Assembly: GCA_019634595.1 (NCBI GenBank)
Contig: JAHCBC010000001.1
Span: 124,001 to 188,000, forward strand
Direction: 5' to 3'
Length of the DNA stretch: 64,000 bases
From: Akkermansiaceae bacterium
Lineage (GTDB): Bacteria; Verrucomicrobiota; Verrucomicrobiia; Verrucomicrobiales; Akkermansiaceae
Part shown: positions 49,219 through 58,578 of the stretch, piece by piece
How positions within the stretch are numbered: the first letter of the stretch is position 1
How the letters are laid out: every line of letters starts with the position of its first letter
Made by a program: the position numbers and the translations under genes
The notes under the pieces: generated by a model
The model's input: the letters and a program-made list of their open reading frames with translations, nothing else
Database searches by the model: none
Told to the model about the DNA's origin: nothing

Positions 49219-52038
49219 TCACTTGGCTTCGAGCCGGATGCTACCGATGGAGACGGCCCCGGCTTGGCGCTGTACTTGAGAGGCAAGGAAAGAGACGACT
49301 CCATCAAGGTTTCCCGCTGTTTCAAGTTCCCACGTCTGGAAGCGATCGGGATTCCCGGCGTCTGAGATCCTTATCCGTATTCCTGCCGGACCCTCCGGCT
49401 TCAGATGGATCTCCGCGTTCAAGATCCAGCTGCCGTTGATGCCGATGGGAGCAGAGGGGAATCTTCGGACGGAGTTTCCACAGGTGATCTGCAATTGCTC
49501 CTGGGAGTCCGTGCCTATCGAAAGGAGGGATTGGCCCAACGCGGACTGGAAGTCGGCCAGGACAACATCCTCCTGACCTTGGTTGTCGGCGTTGTCCCCG
49601 CGTTGCCACGCAAGTGAAAGCTCCAATGTAACGGACTCCATCTGCTGGAGGTTGAAGGGAGTGGAAAGCTCGCGGCGGATGGAAGCGGTGGATTTTCCCG
49701 CGCCCGAAAGGCGGGCGGATCCGTTTTTGCTTTTGGCCGGGTCGTGGATGATCTGGCCGGGAGGCCCCGAATGAATCCACCCCCCTTTCCAGCCGGTGCC
49801 GCCATCCGCATTTGCCGGGGTGATGGGTCCGGCTGGGTAGTCCCACGTCTCTTCGCAGATCACGCCAGGGGACAGGCGGAGTTTTTTTGATCGGATCTCC
49901 GCTTCGCGAAACATGAGCCGGCGGATTTCCACGACTGACTCATCCCATTTCAACTGGTCGCGGAATAGATGGAAGATGAAACCCTCATCATCGCCAAAGA
50001 TCAGGTCCGGCACGCCGTCGTGATTCAAATCGGAAGGAAAGACATCAAAGGAGTGGCTTTTGACCCTGATCGGTGTGCCATCACGGAAGGTGATCATCCG
50101 TGCGGGTTCGAACAGCGGTTTGGAATTTGTGCCGGCGTTGCGCAGCCAATAGGGGGCGGAGCTTGGTGATTCGGTTCCCGATGGCCTGAAGGCGCCTTGC
50201 AGGTCTTTCTGTACACCGATCAGTAAATCCCAAGTGCCATCGCCGTCCCAGTCCGTGACGGAAAATTTGACCCGTCCGGACAGTCCGGCCGGTTTTGACA
50301 GCAGGATGGGCTGTCCGCTTTCATAGGTCAGGTCGGTGATGCTCCCGATGTTCAAGCTGCCGCGACGATCCGGCACTGCGACCGCAAGTTTTCCGTCCCA
50401 TGTCATGAACACCAGACACGGGCGGTCGTCCCCGGCCACGCCGTATCTTCCCTGCAATACGGCGGGACGGCTCCGCCAGGCAAGGGGCAGGGGTTTGTCG
50501 CCGGACATGAAGCGCTGCCTTTCCTGGAGAAGCGTCCCCGTTCCGGTGCCGCGATAGAGGAAGAGCTTCGCCTCATTGTCATTGGTGATCACGTCCGGAT
50601 GCCCGTCATTGTCCCAATCGAAAACTTCCGGCTGGATGTAGCTCCAGGCGGCCTCGACCTCACCCTGGAGATTGCCATCGCTGGGGCGATGCCGGATCAC
50701 ACCGGAGGAGGTGCGGAAGAATTCGCACGAGGCATAGCGGAGAGGATCGTCGGTGCCTTTCCAGAACGACAGCATCCCCGAGGCATCGCCAAGGATGAGG
50801 TCAGGGTGCCCGTCGCCGTCCCAATCCATGCGGACCGGAACGGTCAAGGTGTCACCGGCCACCTCCCCACCCAGGCTGTGGACATTGCCCAATTCCTCCA
50901 TCTCACCTGCCCGTAATCCGGCCAGCACGGTGAGGCGGCCATTCGCGCCCGAGCCAATCACCATTTCATCGTGTCCGTCTCCATTCAGGTCGCCGATCCC
51001 GGCTATCCGGGCGAGATTCGCTGTTTTCAGACGCGCGCCGTTCTTGAGAAACGGGATGGCCTTGCCGGTATGCAACTCGCCGTTGCGGGCGTCCCGGAGG
51101 GGCAGCGAGAGAATTTCATCAGGGCCCGCCAGCAATACGATGAAGCGGCCATTTTCGAACTCCATGACAGCAGGGGACATTCCATCGCCCATGTTCTGCC
51201 ACTGCACCGGATAGTCCGTTTCCCCGTAGCGGACATTCTTGTGGGGGCCGAATGAGAGATGGCCTTTCGCATCGCGGGATCCCCGCGCCCACCAGAGGTA
51301 TTTGCGAACGGGAAGCCCCAGCCAATTGCCCGCGATGTCATAGCCACGGAAATTCCCGATGTCCGTGTCGGGCAGCGAACCCAGATTCGGGTGGTCATTG
51401 CCGGCCCACGGACCTTTTTCCTGGGGATGATCCGGATACTGTGCGAAGCGTTCGCTCCATTGGTTCAGCCCGGCGATGAGGAGATCGGGAACACCGTCGC
51501 CGTCAAGATCGTCGATCCAGATCTGGCTTCCTTCCTTGCGCGCGTCGGTTTCATGGATTGTGTGATCAAGACGGAAGCGGGGTGCTCCGGATTCACCGAT
51601 GTTCCGGTAGTATTCCAACCGCCCGGCATGCACCAGATCGAAAAGTCCATCCGCCCTGCGGAGCGGGAGATAGCGGGCGGGCTCAAGCGGTTCTTCCTGT
51701 CCCTTGAACAGCGACGCGAAAGGCGCTCCCCGGTAGACGGGATAATCGGGTGGCAATGAGAATGGCATCCGCGATCTGGCATTTCCAGCCGCACGGTAAA
51801 TCAAGGACCGCTCCTGGAAATAGGGGCTGTGATTCGTCACGAACAGCATCGGTGCTTTGCCGGGTCCGTCCCAAGGCAGCAAAGAGTGCGAGGTGAAACC
51901 CAGTGGCAGCGGCCGCTCCACGGTATCTTCGATCTTTAGCTGCGGTAGAGGGCGGAATGCGACTTCCGGATCGGCTTGGGCAGAATTCACGACAGTGCCA
52001 CAGAGGCACAATCCAAGAAGTATTCGAACTGAACGCAT
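49219..52038 (-). CDS. Large secreted FG-GAP/VCBS repeat protein
   Basis: 939 residues from ATG 52038. Signal peptide RILLGLCLCGTVVNSAQA. Many Ca2+-loop repeats of the type DxDxDGxxD follow: DDLDGDGVPDLLIAG, GDLNGDGHDEMVIGSG, MDWDGDGHPDLILGD, FDWDNDGHPDVITND, TDWDGDGTWDLLIGV and DLNHDGVPDLIFGDD, forming a beta-propeller (about 180-720). The C-terminus (about 750-939) looks like a LamG/concanavalin-like domain (ESVTLELSLAWQRG). Secreted binding or adhesion protein, probably to carbohydrate. No catalytic motif seen. Confidence 0.88.
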   Translation of the reverse strand: MRSVRILLGLCLCGTVVNSAQADPEVAFRPLPQLKIEDTVERPLPLGFTSHSLLPWDGPGKAPMLFVTNHSPYFQERSLIYRAAGNARSRMPFSLPPDYPVYRGAPFASLFKGQEEPLEPARYLPLRRADGLFDLVHAGRLEYYRNIGESGAPRFRLDHTIHETDARKEGSQIWIDDLDGDGVPDLLIAGLNQWSERFAQYPDHPQEKGPWAGNDHPNLGSLPDTDIGNFRGYDIAGNWLGLPVRKYLWWARGSRDAKGHLSFGPHKNVRYGETDYPVQWQNMGDGMSPAVMEFENGRFIVLLAGPDEILSLPLRDARNGELHTGKAIPFLKNGARLKTANLARIAGIGDLNGDGHDEMVIGSGANGRLTVLAGLRAGEMEELGNVHSLGGEVAGDTLTVPVRMDWDGDGHPDLILGDASGMLSFWKGTDDPLRYASCEFFRTSSGVIRHRPSDGNLQGEVEAAWSYIQPEVFDWDNDGHPDVITNDNEAKLFLYRGTGTGTLLQERQRFMSGDKPLPLAWRSRPAVLQGRYGVAGDDRPCLVFMTWDGKLAVAVPDRRGSLNIGSITDLTYESGQPILLSKPAGLSGRVKFSVTDWDGDGTWDLLIGVQKDLQGAFRPSGTESPSSAPYWLRNAGTNSKPLFEPARMITFRDGTPIRVKSHSFDVFPSDLNHDGVPDLIFGDDEGFIFHLFRDQLKWDESVVEIRRLMFREAEIRSKKLRLSPGVICEETWDYPAGPITPANADGGTGWKGGWIHSGPPGQIIHDPAKSKNGSARLSGAGKSTASIRRELSTPFNLQQMESVTLELSLAWQRGDNADNQGQEDVVLADFQSALGQSLLSIGTDSQEQLQITCGNSVRRFPSAPIGINGSWILNAEIHLKPEGPAGIRIRISDAGNPDRFQTWELETAGNLDGVVSFLASQVQRQAGAVSIGSIRLEAK

Positions 52039-52056
52039 ATTTTGAACAAAGGGCAC

Positions 52057-52285
52057 AAGCTGGAGCCCGTGTCATACGCCCCTGAGACGGGGATGTTTCA
52101 TGGGTCTGTGGTGCTCCAGATTATCCAATCCCCCGCGATCATCAGATTTCACGAAAATAATCTCCGATCAGGCGGCCTGTAATGGATTGCCTCCACATGC
52201 GCTCGCAGAAGCCCAAGGATATCGGAACAAAGCTTGGTAATGGCTCTGGTGTGTGTTCCGTCCCGTCGCGACTTTTTTACTTGGA
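52057..52285. other. Intergenic region between the FG-GAP gene and the 254-residue gene
   Basis: 229 bases. Less GC-rich than neighbours (catgggtctgtggtgctcca, aattatccaatcccccgcga words). No gene, hairpin or promoter that I can support. It would hold the promoter of the FG-GAP gene on the minus strand. Confidence 0.5.
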
Positions 52286-53050
52286 TCACCTCCCCGCTGA
52301 TTTCACCACGCCATCGTGGTTGTAGGTGACGGGAGATCCTTCGAAGCGATAGGTCCGGCTCCCGTCTTTCACACCATGCCACCATGCGAGCCATGCCGGG
52401 TGATGTTGGAGGCCGCCGCAAATCACTTCCCCTTCCACGACTTTGTTCCGTGGTACCGGAGGTTGTTGGATAGGGAGGTAGTGGAGGGCGATGACCGCAT
52501 ACTCCGCGGCACTCATCGGCACATTGACCACATCAATGGGTTGGTTGGGGAAGCGTGTCTCCGCGGTGGCCCCCTTGGTGTCCTCCAGCATCCTGCCCAG
52601 CACGCGGACGGTTTCTGGAGAGGGAAGAAGCGGCAGGATACGGTACACGTCCACCCCTGCCAGATACAGATAGTTGAAAGCCTTATGCCGCTCCAGAACG
52701 TCCGCCCGGAGGGCTAGGAAATGCCGCTCGTGTGCCTCCGCATGGCCGGGAGTGCTCAGCAGGGCGTCCCTCACCTTTGTCCGGAGAGGCGCGGCCTCCT
52801 CCTGCAACTCCTTTATCCGGTGGTTATTGGACGAAAGGAAATAGAGGTGCCTGCCCAGCTTGAGGAGCAGTTCATCATCGGCACCGCGTTCCAGTGCCGC
52901 CAGATCCTCGCGGATGGTCACGATACGACGCTTCCCGGTTTCCGTTGCTTCCTTCTGGATCCGCTCGAGCTTTTCCTTCACCGCTTCATCGGCAGGACAG
53001 ATTTCCGGTAGCACGGTGGCGATGCAGCAGATGAGGAGGAAGGTCTTCAT
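52286..53050 (-). CDS. Exported protein of unknown function
   Basis: 254 residues. Signal peptide MKTFLLICCIATVLPEICPA. The mature part is mostly helical (EAVKEKLERIQKEATETGKR, DDELLLKLGRHLYFLSSNN) with a short C-terminal segment WWHGVKDGSRTYRFEGSPVT. No family recognised. The last ~35 residues have a degraded copy at 48980-49085. It follows folK by 60 bases on the same strand. Role unknown. Confidence 0.75.
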   Translation of the reverse strand: MKTFLLICCIATVLPEICPADEAVKEKLERIQKEATETGKRRIVTIREDLAALERGADDELLLKLGRHLYFLSSNNHRIKELQEEAAPLRTKVRDALLSTPGHAEAHERHFLALRADVLERHKAFNYLYLAGVDVYRILPLLPSPETVRVLGRMLEDTKGATAETRFPNQPIDVVNVPMSAAEYAVIALHYLPIQQPPVPRNKVVEGEVICGGLQHHPAWLAWWHGVKDGSRTYRFEGSPVTYNHDGVVKSAGR

Positions 53051-53110
53051 GGAACGGTCAACCTATTCCGCCCTTACCCATCCTTCAAGGGGCGAAGTGC
53101 CAGCGGAACA

Positions 53111-53605
53111 TCACCACTCCCGCGCGGCCACCGGCAGTGCTGGCTCCGCGAGGTTCTCCAGATGCTCCGCGATGGTGAGCGTGTGCCCCGGCAGTACCAG
53201 ATCCGGGCTGATGTCCGCCAGCGGGCGCAGGACGAACTGCCGCAGCGCGATGCGAGGGTGGGGGAGCTCCAGCACCTCCGTTGAGACGATCTCCCCGCCC
53301 GAATAGAGCAGATCGATGTCGATCACGCGGGGGGCATTCCGTTCCACGGCATCCGTGCGTCCGAGTTGGTGCTGGAATGCCTGCGTCGTTTTCAGAAGTT
53401 CCTCCGGTGTCCCTTCGTGGGAGATCTCGACCACGGTGTTGAGAAAGTCCGGCGACCCAGGCGGGCAGTTCACCGGCTCCGTCAGATAGACCGGCGCGGC
53501 CAGCACCGGCCCGGTGGAAATGGAGGCGAGCAGCTCCTTCGCCCGCCGGAGATTCTCCAGACGGTCGCCGAGGTTCGAGCCAAGTGCGATGCCAGTGCGG
53601 GTCAT
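53111..53605 (-). CDS. folK: 2-amino-4-hydroxy-6-hydroxymethyldihydropteridine pyrophosphokinase
   Basis: 164 residues. GIALGSNLGDRLENLRRAK is the substrate and ATP loop; RNAPRVIDIDLLYSG is the HPPK signature with the two metal-binding Asp; LELPHPRIALRQFVLRPLADI completes it. Transfers pyrophosphate from ATP to the pterin in folate synthesis in the cytosol. No other folate gene is adjacent. Only 4 bases separate its start codon from the left end of a repeat element. Its final 16 codons have a degraded copy at 49111-49160. Confidence 0.95.
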   Translation of the reverse strand: MTRTGIALGSNLGDRLENLRRAKELLASISTGPVLAAPVYLTEPVNCPPGSPDFLNTVVEISHEGTPEELLKTTQAFQHQLGRTDAVERNAPRVIDIDLLYSGGEIVSTEVLELPHPRIALRQFVLRPLADISPDLVLPGHTLTIAEHLENLAEPALPVAAREW

Positions 53606-53608
53606 AAG

Positions 53609-53838
53609 TAAGGAGGGAGGACACTCCTGTCCTCCGGCTGCAATGGCGAAACATGAAAGACCTACCGCGAAGCCGCGGAGAACGCCAAGATACGCAAAGA
53701 GAATGAACGGTTATATGGATTTGCTCAATTCGTAAGATTCGCGGTCTGCCTTCTTTCTTTCCTGAAAGCTGAACACTGAAAACTTCTCCTCTTTTCTTCG
53801 CCATTGCAGCCGGAGGACAAGAGTGTCCTCCCTCCTTA
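53609..53838. repeat. 230-bp inverted-repeat element, family A
   Basis: Arms 53609-53650 and 53797-53838 are reverse complements at 41 of 42 positions. Read outward-in, each begins TAAGGAGGGAGGACACTC. The right arm's first three bases (on the minus strand) are the TAA stop of the HtrA/Deg gene. Related arms at 16597-16675, 16878-16912 and 32570-32612. The centre has cgcgaagccgcggagaacgc. No gene is inside. Confidence 0.85.
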
Positions 53839-55335
53839 ATCCTCCAGGTTCGAAAGCTGGTTGATGCCGTAGTTTTCCTGCACCCGCTGGTTCGCCGCAT
53901 CCACCTTGGACGCCGGAATGATGATCGGCCGGTTCGCGCCAAAGAGCTCGATGACATGGAACTCGGGCGGGGTTTCCGGATGGAGGAGCTCGTTGAGGTG
54001 CTTCAGGTCCTTCACTTCCGTGCCGTTGACCTTCTCCACGGCGTAGCCGTTGAAATCACTGAGCTGGCTGGTGACCGGATCACTCTCGACCCTCGTCAGC
54101 ACGACGATGTCCTTGTGCTTCTGGAACAGGCCCTTCGGCACGTAGTCCGTGTAGAGGCGGCGCAGCGTCACGTCGTTGAATTTCGCGGTGGCGAAAAGGT
54201 TCGTGTCGAGAGGCTGGAAAACGAGGCCCGCGAAGACCAGGTAGCGCGGGTTCTTCTCATACTCGATGGCATACATCCGGGACCAGTGGAGCGGCTTGAG
54301 GGTCACCTCCACATCGTTCCAGCCACCGTCGCGGCGGAAGCGCACGGCTACCTTGTCCCCGGCGAATTTCCGCTCGATGATCTCGTTGTAGTTCACCTTT
54401 TCACCGTCCACCAGGACCATGCCGGCGCTATCGACTTCCTTGCCGTCGAGCGAGACCAGGACGTCGCCGCTTTTCAGCACGCCGTCGGCGGAGCTGGTGG
54501 GGATGACGTTGGTCACCAGCACGCCCACGCCATCGTTCGGCAGGCCCAGCGCCTTGCGCATGGCCGGGTTGTGCAGCGGGAATTCATTCACGCCCAGTTC
54601 CGCGTAGTGGTCGTAGTTGCCGTCCTCGATGTCCTTGAGGAAGCGCTTAACGACCGGCGTCGGGATGATGTAGCCGGTGTTGTCCGCGGCGCGCAGGCCT
54701 TGGAAAGCCACGCCGACCACTTTGTTGTCCTGGATGACCGGGCCGCCGGAGTTCCCCGGGTTGATGGCCGCGTCGATCTGCACCACCAGGTGGGAGTCGG
54801 CACGTGAGTGGGAGTAAGGCTGGAAGTCGATCCGGGAAACCACGCCGCGCGTCACGGACAGCCGTTCGCCGCCGACAGGGTAGCCGATCACCCGCACTTG
54901 GCTTTCCAAGGCCGGGATGTCACCGAAGCTGAAGGTCGGAAAGGATTCGAAGGCGGAGAAGTCCTCCACCGAGAGGAGCGCCAGGTCGCAGTCATGGGCG
55001 ATGTGCTCCACTTTCGCCGGATACTTCTCCGGACTGCCGTGGATGGTGATGAGGATGCGCCGCTGGTTGGAGACCACGTGCGCGTTCGTGAGGATCTTGT
55101 TTTTCCCGATGATGAAACCGGTGCCGATGCCGCCGCTGAAACGGCCCGCATTCCACGGAGTGCCGTAGTCAGGGACCTGGGTGGCCACCTCGATCCGGAC
55201 GACGGAGCGATAGACGTCCGACGGTGCGGAGGGCGTGCCTTTCGGCAGCGGTGGCGCTGTGGGGACGGGAAGGGTGGCGTCCTGCGCGGACAGCACCGCG
55301 ACGGTGAGGAACAGGGCGGAAAACGGACGTAGCAT
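53836..55335 (-). CDS. HtrA/Deg-type trypsin-like serine protease with PDZ domain
   Basis: 499 residues. Signal peptide MLRPFSALFLTVAVLSA. Catalytic triad: H86 in ILTNAHVVS, D117 in HDCDLALL, S196 in INPGNSGGPV. A Deg9-type PDZ domain (about 240-345, with GVLVTNVIPTSSADGVLKSGDVLVSLDG) follows, then a second PDZ-like region to the end. Such enzymes degrade misfolded envelope proteins in the periplasm. Its stop codon lies inside a repeat arm. No operon partner. Confident family call. Confidence 0.93.
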   Translation of the reverse strand: MLRPFSALFLTVAVLSAQDATLPVPTAPPLPKGTPSAPSDVYRSVVRIEVATQVPDYGTPWNAGRFSGGIGTGFIIGKNKILTNAHVVSNQRRILITIHGSPEKYPAKVEHIAHDCDLALLSVEDFSAFESFPTFSFGDIPALESQVRVIGYPVGGERLSVTRGVVSRIDFQPYSHSRADSHLVVQIDAAINPGNSGGPVIQDNKVVGVAFQGLRAADNTGYIIPTPVVKRFLKDIEDGNYDHYAELGVNEFPLHNPAMRKALGLPNDGVGVLVTNVIPTSSADGVLKSGDVLVSLDGKEVDSAGMVLVDGEKVNYNEIIERKFAGDKVAVRFRRDGGWNDVEVTLKPLHWSRMYAIEYEKNPRYLVFAGLVFQPLDTNLFATAKFNDVTLRRLYTDYVPKGLFQKHKDIVVLTRVESDPVTSQLSDFNGYAVEKVNGTEVKDLKHLNELLHPETPPEFHVIELFGANRPIIIPASKVDAANQRVQENYGINQLSNLED

Positions 55336-55487
55336 GGGACTGGCCGGAGGCTAGGGCAGGAACGGGGGGACGTCCAACATTGAAAGTGGCACAGTGTGTT
55401 TCCTTTTTTCCATTTTCCTGATCGCATCCGATTGACGCCACTTGGAGAGGCGTCCAAGAACACGATCACATCCGGAAACTCTGACAC

Positions 55488-56438
55488 ATGGAAATTTCGA
55501 TCTCAGGAGTGTGCGAGCGCGATATGGACCTGTTCCTCATCGAGGAACTTTCCTCGGATCCCTGTTTGCTGGCTTGGTTATACAGGCGCTGCGGTTTGGG
55601 TGTGCCGGACTTCGGACGGACCCGCATCCGGCACTCTGCTGTTGGCAGCAATGGTGAGTCGGATGTAGAGATCCATTCATTTTCCGAAACCGGGCGGCGG
55701 ATGGTGTTACTGATCGAGAATAAGGTGGCGGCAGCCTTCCAACCTCTCCAAGCTGAGCGATATAGGATGCGTGCCGGAAATTTCCTGGCAAATGGAACCG
55801 CCGATGATGCCGCTACGCTGCTCTTCGCTCCCAGTCGTTACATAGGCCAAGATGGAGCCGTCCACGGTTTTGATCATTGCCTGAGTTATGAGGAACTGGC
55901 GGACAGGATCTGCCTTTCAGAAGAGGGGCTTCCCCGGCGGGTTTACAAGCGCACCCTCCTCAATGCAGCGGCCAATAAATCTTGCAATGGTTATTCGCCT
56001 CTTGTGGATGGAGCATCATCCCATTTTTGGCACCGATACTGGGAAATCTGCCGGAGCATGGAGCCCTATCTCGAGATGAAGGAACCCCGAGGCAATCCGT
56101 CCGGATCCACCTTCAACAAGTTCCGCTCACAACAGCTTCCCCGCGGCCTGTCCATCTGGCACAAGTTTGACCGGGGATTCGTGGAGCTGAATTTCAGTGG
56201 CTGGGGTTCACGTGCGCATGAACTCAGGTCCCATCTGGCCCCCATCCTCGATCCTGATATGACGGTGGAACGGACCGAAAAATCAGCAGCGATCAGACTG
56301 ATTGTCCCTTTGCTGGAAGTTTCGGGTTGCCCAGAGATCCAGAGGGTAGCCGTCGAAAAAGGCATTACGACTGCGGGCAGAATTCTGCGCTGGATGAGAT
56401 CCAACGAGTCTATGTTGCGGGAGATTTTCGCCCGGTAG
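55488..56438 (+). CDS. PD-(D/E)XK nuclease-superfamily protein (PDDEXK_4-like)
   Basis: 316 residues. Residues 57-85 contain ESDVEIHSFSETGRRMVLLIENKV, whose Asp and ENK (quoted in part: VLLIENKV) fit the D-Xn-(D/E)xK metal site. AAAFQPLQAERYRMRAG follows, like other PDDEXK_4 proteins. The C-terminus has SIWHKFDRGFVELNFSGWG. The DNA looks less GC-rich than the neighbours, hinting at transfer. Such stand-alone proteins are often linked to defence, but no partner is near. Nucleolytic activity is inferred. Confidence 0.75.
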   Translation: MEISISGVCERDMDLFLIEELSSDPCLLAWLYRRCGLGVPDFGRTRIRHSAVGSNGESDVEIHSFSETGRRMVLLIENKVAAAFQPLQAERYRMRAGNFLANGTADDAATLLFAPSRYIGQDGAVHGFDHCLSYEELADRICLSEEGLPRRVYKRTLLNAAANKSCNGYSPLVDGASSHFWHRYWEICRSMEPYLEMKEPRGNPSGSTFNKFRSQQLPRGLSIWHKFDRGFVELNFSGWGSRAHELRSHLAPILDPDMTVERTEKSAAIRLIVPLLEVSGCPEIQRVAVEKGITTAGRILRWMRSNESMLREIFAR

Positions 56439-56479
56439 TTCAGTCGGAAGATCTCGAAGAAGGTGGTTTGGAAATTTCC

Positions 56480-58147
56480 TCACTCGAACACCGCTCCGCG
56501 CAGCAGCGGTTGCCCTTTCTTGTGGTCCCAGTAGGCGAACCTGGCCTTCCAGTCCCAAAGGGTCCACGGGATGCCGCGGGATTCGGCGGCTTCCTTCACG
56601 TCCTTCACGTAGCGGGCACGGCTGTCGGCGTCAGCCGAGTCGATGGCACCGAACTCACCGAGATGGATCGGGCGGCCGAAGTGGTCGGACCAGCGCTTCG
56701 CCGCGTCCAGCAACAGCAGCATCTTCTGCGGAGAGGATGGGTTGTCGATGCCCTGGACGGTGTTGTAACGGTTGACCAGGTCCGCCACATGGCGGTTGTC
56801 CTTCAGGCTTTCCGGCAGGGAGATGGGCGTGGCCGGAGGGCCGGGATAGGTGATGTTTTTCAGATCCTTCAGGTAGGTCCAGGAGGAGGCTTGGTGGGTG
56901 AAGATGAACGGCTCATAGCAGTGGACGGTCACCACCAGCTTGTCGTCATCCGGCAGGATGAGCTTGTCCAGCTCCTCGATCTTGCCCCAGTCGCCGGTGC
57001 TCAGGAAAATGACGCGCTGCGGGTGGATGCCGCGGATGGCGGCGATGGCCTCCGCCTGGATGGGGTTGAGCAGCTCGGTGGTCAGCTTGTCATGTGGCTC
57101 GTTGAGCAGCTCGAAGAACAGCAGCGGGGATGCGTCCTTGTAGTGCGTGGCGATGGTGTGCCAGCCCTTCACGAACTGCTGGCGGTATCCGGCCGGGTCC
57201 TTGTCCAGTTCGTAGAAATGGTGCCAGTCCAGCAGGATGTGGAGGTTCTTCTCGACCGCCCGCTGGATGACCGGGTCCAGCTCCGCGAGCAGGCTGGGCT
57301 TGATCTCATAGGTATCCGCCGCGGTCTTCGTCATGTGATGGTGCCACGCGACGGGGATGCGGATGTGGTCGAAGCCCTCCGCCGCGATCTGGTCGATGTC
57401 GTCCGTGGTGTAGGGCACCTTCCATGAGAACGGCGGGCCAACCTCCCAGCAGTTGCCCAGGTTCACGCCGCGCTTGATCCGTGCCGCCGCCTGGTGGGCC
57501 GGGCTGTCCTTCGGGTAGGTCTTCGGCGCCACGTAGCCGGGCAGGTTCGCGGCCCGTGCCTCCAGGGTGATGGTGACCGGCTGGCCTTGTTTCACTTCGA
57601 TCTTCTGGGAAAGCATGCGGTTGTGCCACGAGGTTCCGACCGTGTTCCCCTCATGGGCGGATGCTCCCACCAGCGGCCACTCCCCGGCGGCAGGATAGGT
57701 GCCCTGGCTGGTCCAGCCGTCCGGTGCGGCACCCGCGCGGGCTTCGAACCCTCCGTTGGTGATGGTCGTGCCGCTGGCGGTCAGTCCGTCCCATAGGATC
57801 TCCTGGCGGTAGATTTTTCCCGGTTGCTCCTGCTCCCACAGGCCGGCCAGCGACAGTTCGACAGGACCATCATAGGTCGGGGTGAAGTTGATCCGGATCT
57901 CCTGCCATTCCCATGAGCGGATGCCGAAGCGGATGTCCTTCTGCCGGGCGGACTTCGCCGGGTCCTTTTCCCACAGCGCGTCCGTGGCCGTGCCCAGCGT
58001 GACGGACACGTCGGTGAGCGGAGGCTGGTCCGCGGGTGTCTTCAGGAAAACACGGCCCTCACCGGCCTGGCGGAGCGTTTCGTTCTGGGCGGTGGTCGTG
58101 GCGGCGAGGGCGATGAACATCGCTGCGAGGATGGGGAATGGCTTCAT
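56480..58147 (-). CDS. Secreted glycoside hydrolase family 5 with N-terminal beta domain
   Basis: 555 residues. Signal peptide MKPFPILAAMFIALAATTTA. Residues about 22-200 form a carbohydrate-binding-like beta domain (TNGGFEARAGAAPDGW). The TIM barrel starts RIKRGVNLGNCWEVG, with IRIPVAWHHHM, LLDWHHFYEL, FELLNEPHD (E350 acid/base), VVTVHCYEPF and HLGEFGAIDS (E498 nucleophile). Hydrolyses beta-1,4-glucans or mannans outside the cell. Length is normal for a two-domain GH5. Confidence 0.93.
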   Translation of the reverse strand: MKPFPILAAMFIALAATTTAQNETLRQAGEGRVFLKTPADQPPLTDVSVTLGTATDALWEKDPAKSARQKDIRFGIRSWEWQEIRINFTPTYDGPVELSLAGLWEQEQPGKIYRQEILWDGLTASGTTITNGGFEARAGAAPDGWTSQGTYPAAGEWPLVGASAHEGNTVGTSWHNRMLSQKIEVKQGQPVTITLEARAANLPGYVAPKTYPKDSPAHQAAARIKRGVNLGNCWEVGPPFSWKVPYTTDDIDQIAAEGFDHIRIPVAWHHHMTKTAADTYEIKPSLLAELDPVIQRAVEKNLHILLDWHHFYELDKDPAGYRQQFVKGWHTIATHYKDASPLLFFELLNEPHDKLTTELLNPIQAEAIAAIRGIHPQRVIFLSTGDWGKIEELDKLILPDDDKLVVTVHCYEPFIFTHQASSWTYLKDLKNITYPGPPATPISLPESLKDNRHVADLVNRYNTVQGIDNPSSPQKMLLLLDAAKRWSDHFGRPIHLGEFGAIDSADADSRARYVKDVKEAAESRGIPWTLWDWKARFAYWDHKKGQPLLRGAVFE

Positions 58148-58216
58148 GGGAGCTGATCTGGGAAATGGAGGTTACGGGCTTGCGGGCCGCGCGCAGGGAC
58201 GATAGGTCCATACGCC

Positions 58217-58516
58217 ATGGATCATCACGTTTATTTCTGGCTGAAGGAAGAACACAAGAACGCGGACGACCGCGCCGCCTTTGAAAAGGGTCTCGACTCC
58301 CTCTTCAAGCTGGATGGCGTGAAAGGCGGCCGCTGGGCCGTGCCCGCGCCGGTCATGCCCCGCCCGGTCATCGACCAATCATGGGACTACGCCCTGGTCA
58401 TGCAGTTCGACAGCATCGAGGCACAGGACGCCTATCAGGTGGATCCGGACCACCACGTGTTCATCGACACCTGCAAGCACTACTGGGACAAGGTCCAGGT
58501 GCGCGACCTCGCTTGA
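58217..58516 (+). CDS. Dabb (stress-responsive A/B barrel) protein
   Basis: 99 residues. MDHHVYFWLKEEHKNADDRA, FEKGLDSLFKLDGVKGGRW, SWDYALVMQFDSIEAQDAYQ and DPDHHVFIDTCKHYW match the Dabb (PF07876) dimeric barrel. The two conserved His near start and end are present. A cytosolic protein of uncertain role. Convergent with the 197-residue gene; a palindromic repeat lies between. Confidence 0.9.
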   Translation: MDHHVYFWLKEEHKNADDRAAFEKGLDSLFKLDGVKGGRWAVPAPVMPRPVIDQSWDYALVMQFDSIEAQDAYQVDPDHHVFIDTCKHYWDKVQVRDLA

Positions 58517-58531
58517 GGAGGTCATATTCCT

Positions 58532-58574
58532 GGCAGGGACCGCATAGCGGCTATGCCGCAATGGCGTCCCTGCC
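58532..58574. repeat. 43-bp palindromic element between convergent genes
   Basis: GGCAGGGAC (58532-58540) pairs with GTCCCTGCC (58566-58574); inside is a perfect hairpin GCATAG-CGG-CTATGC. Related to the arms of the 30851-31023 element. It probably also acts as a two-way transcription end. Confidence 0.65.
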
Positions 58575-58578
58575 ATCC

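Noticed and set aside
53609..53838. CRISPR array
   Set aside because: It has one pair of inverted arms, not regularly spaced direct repeats, and no cas gene is present anywhere in the window.
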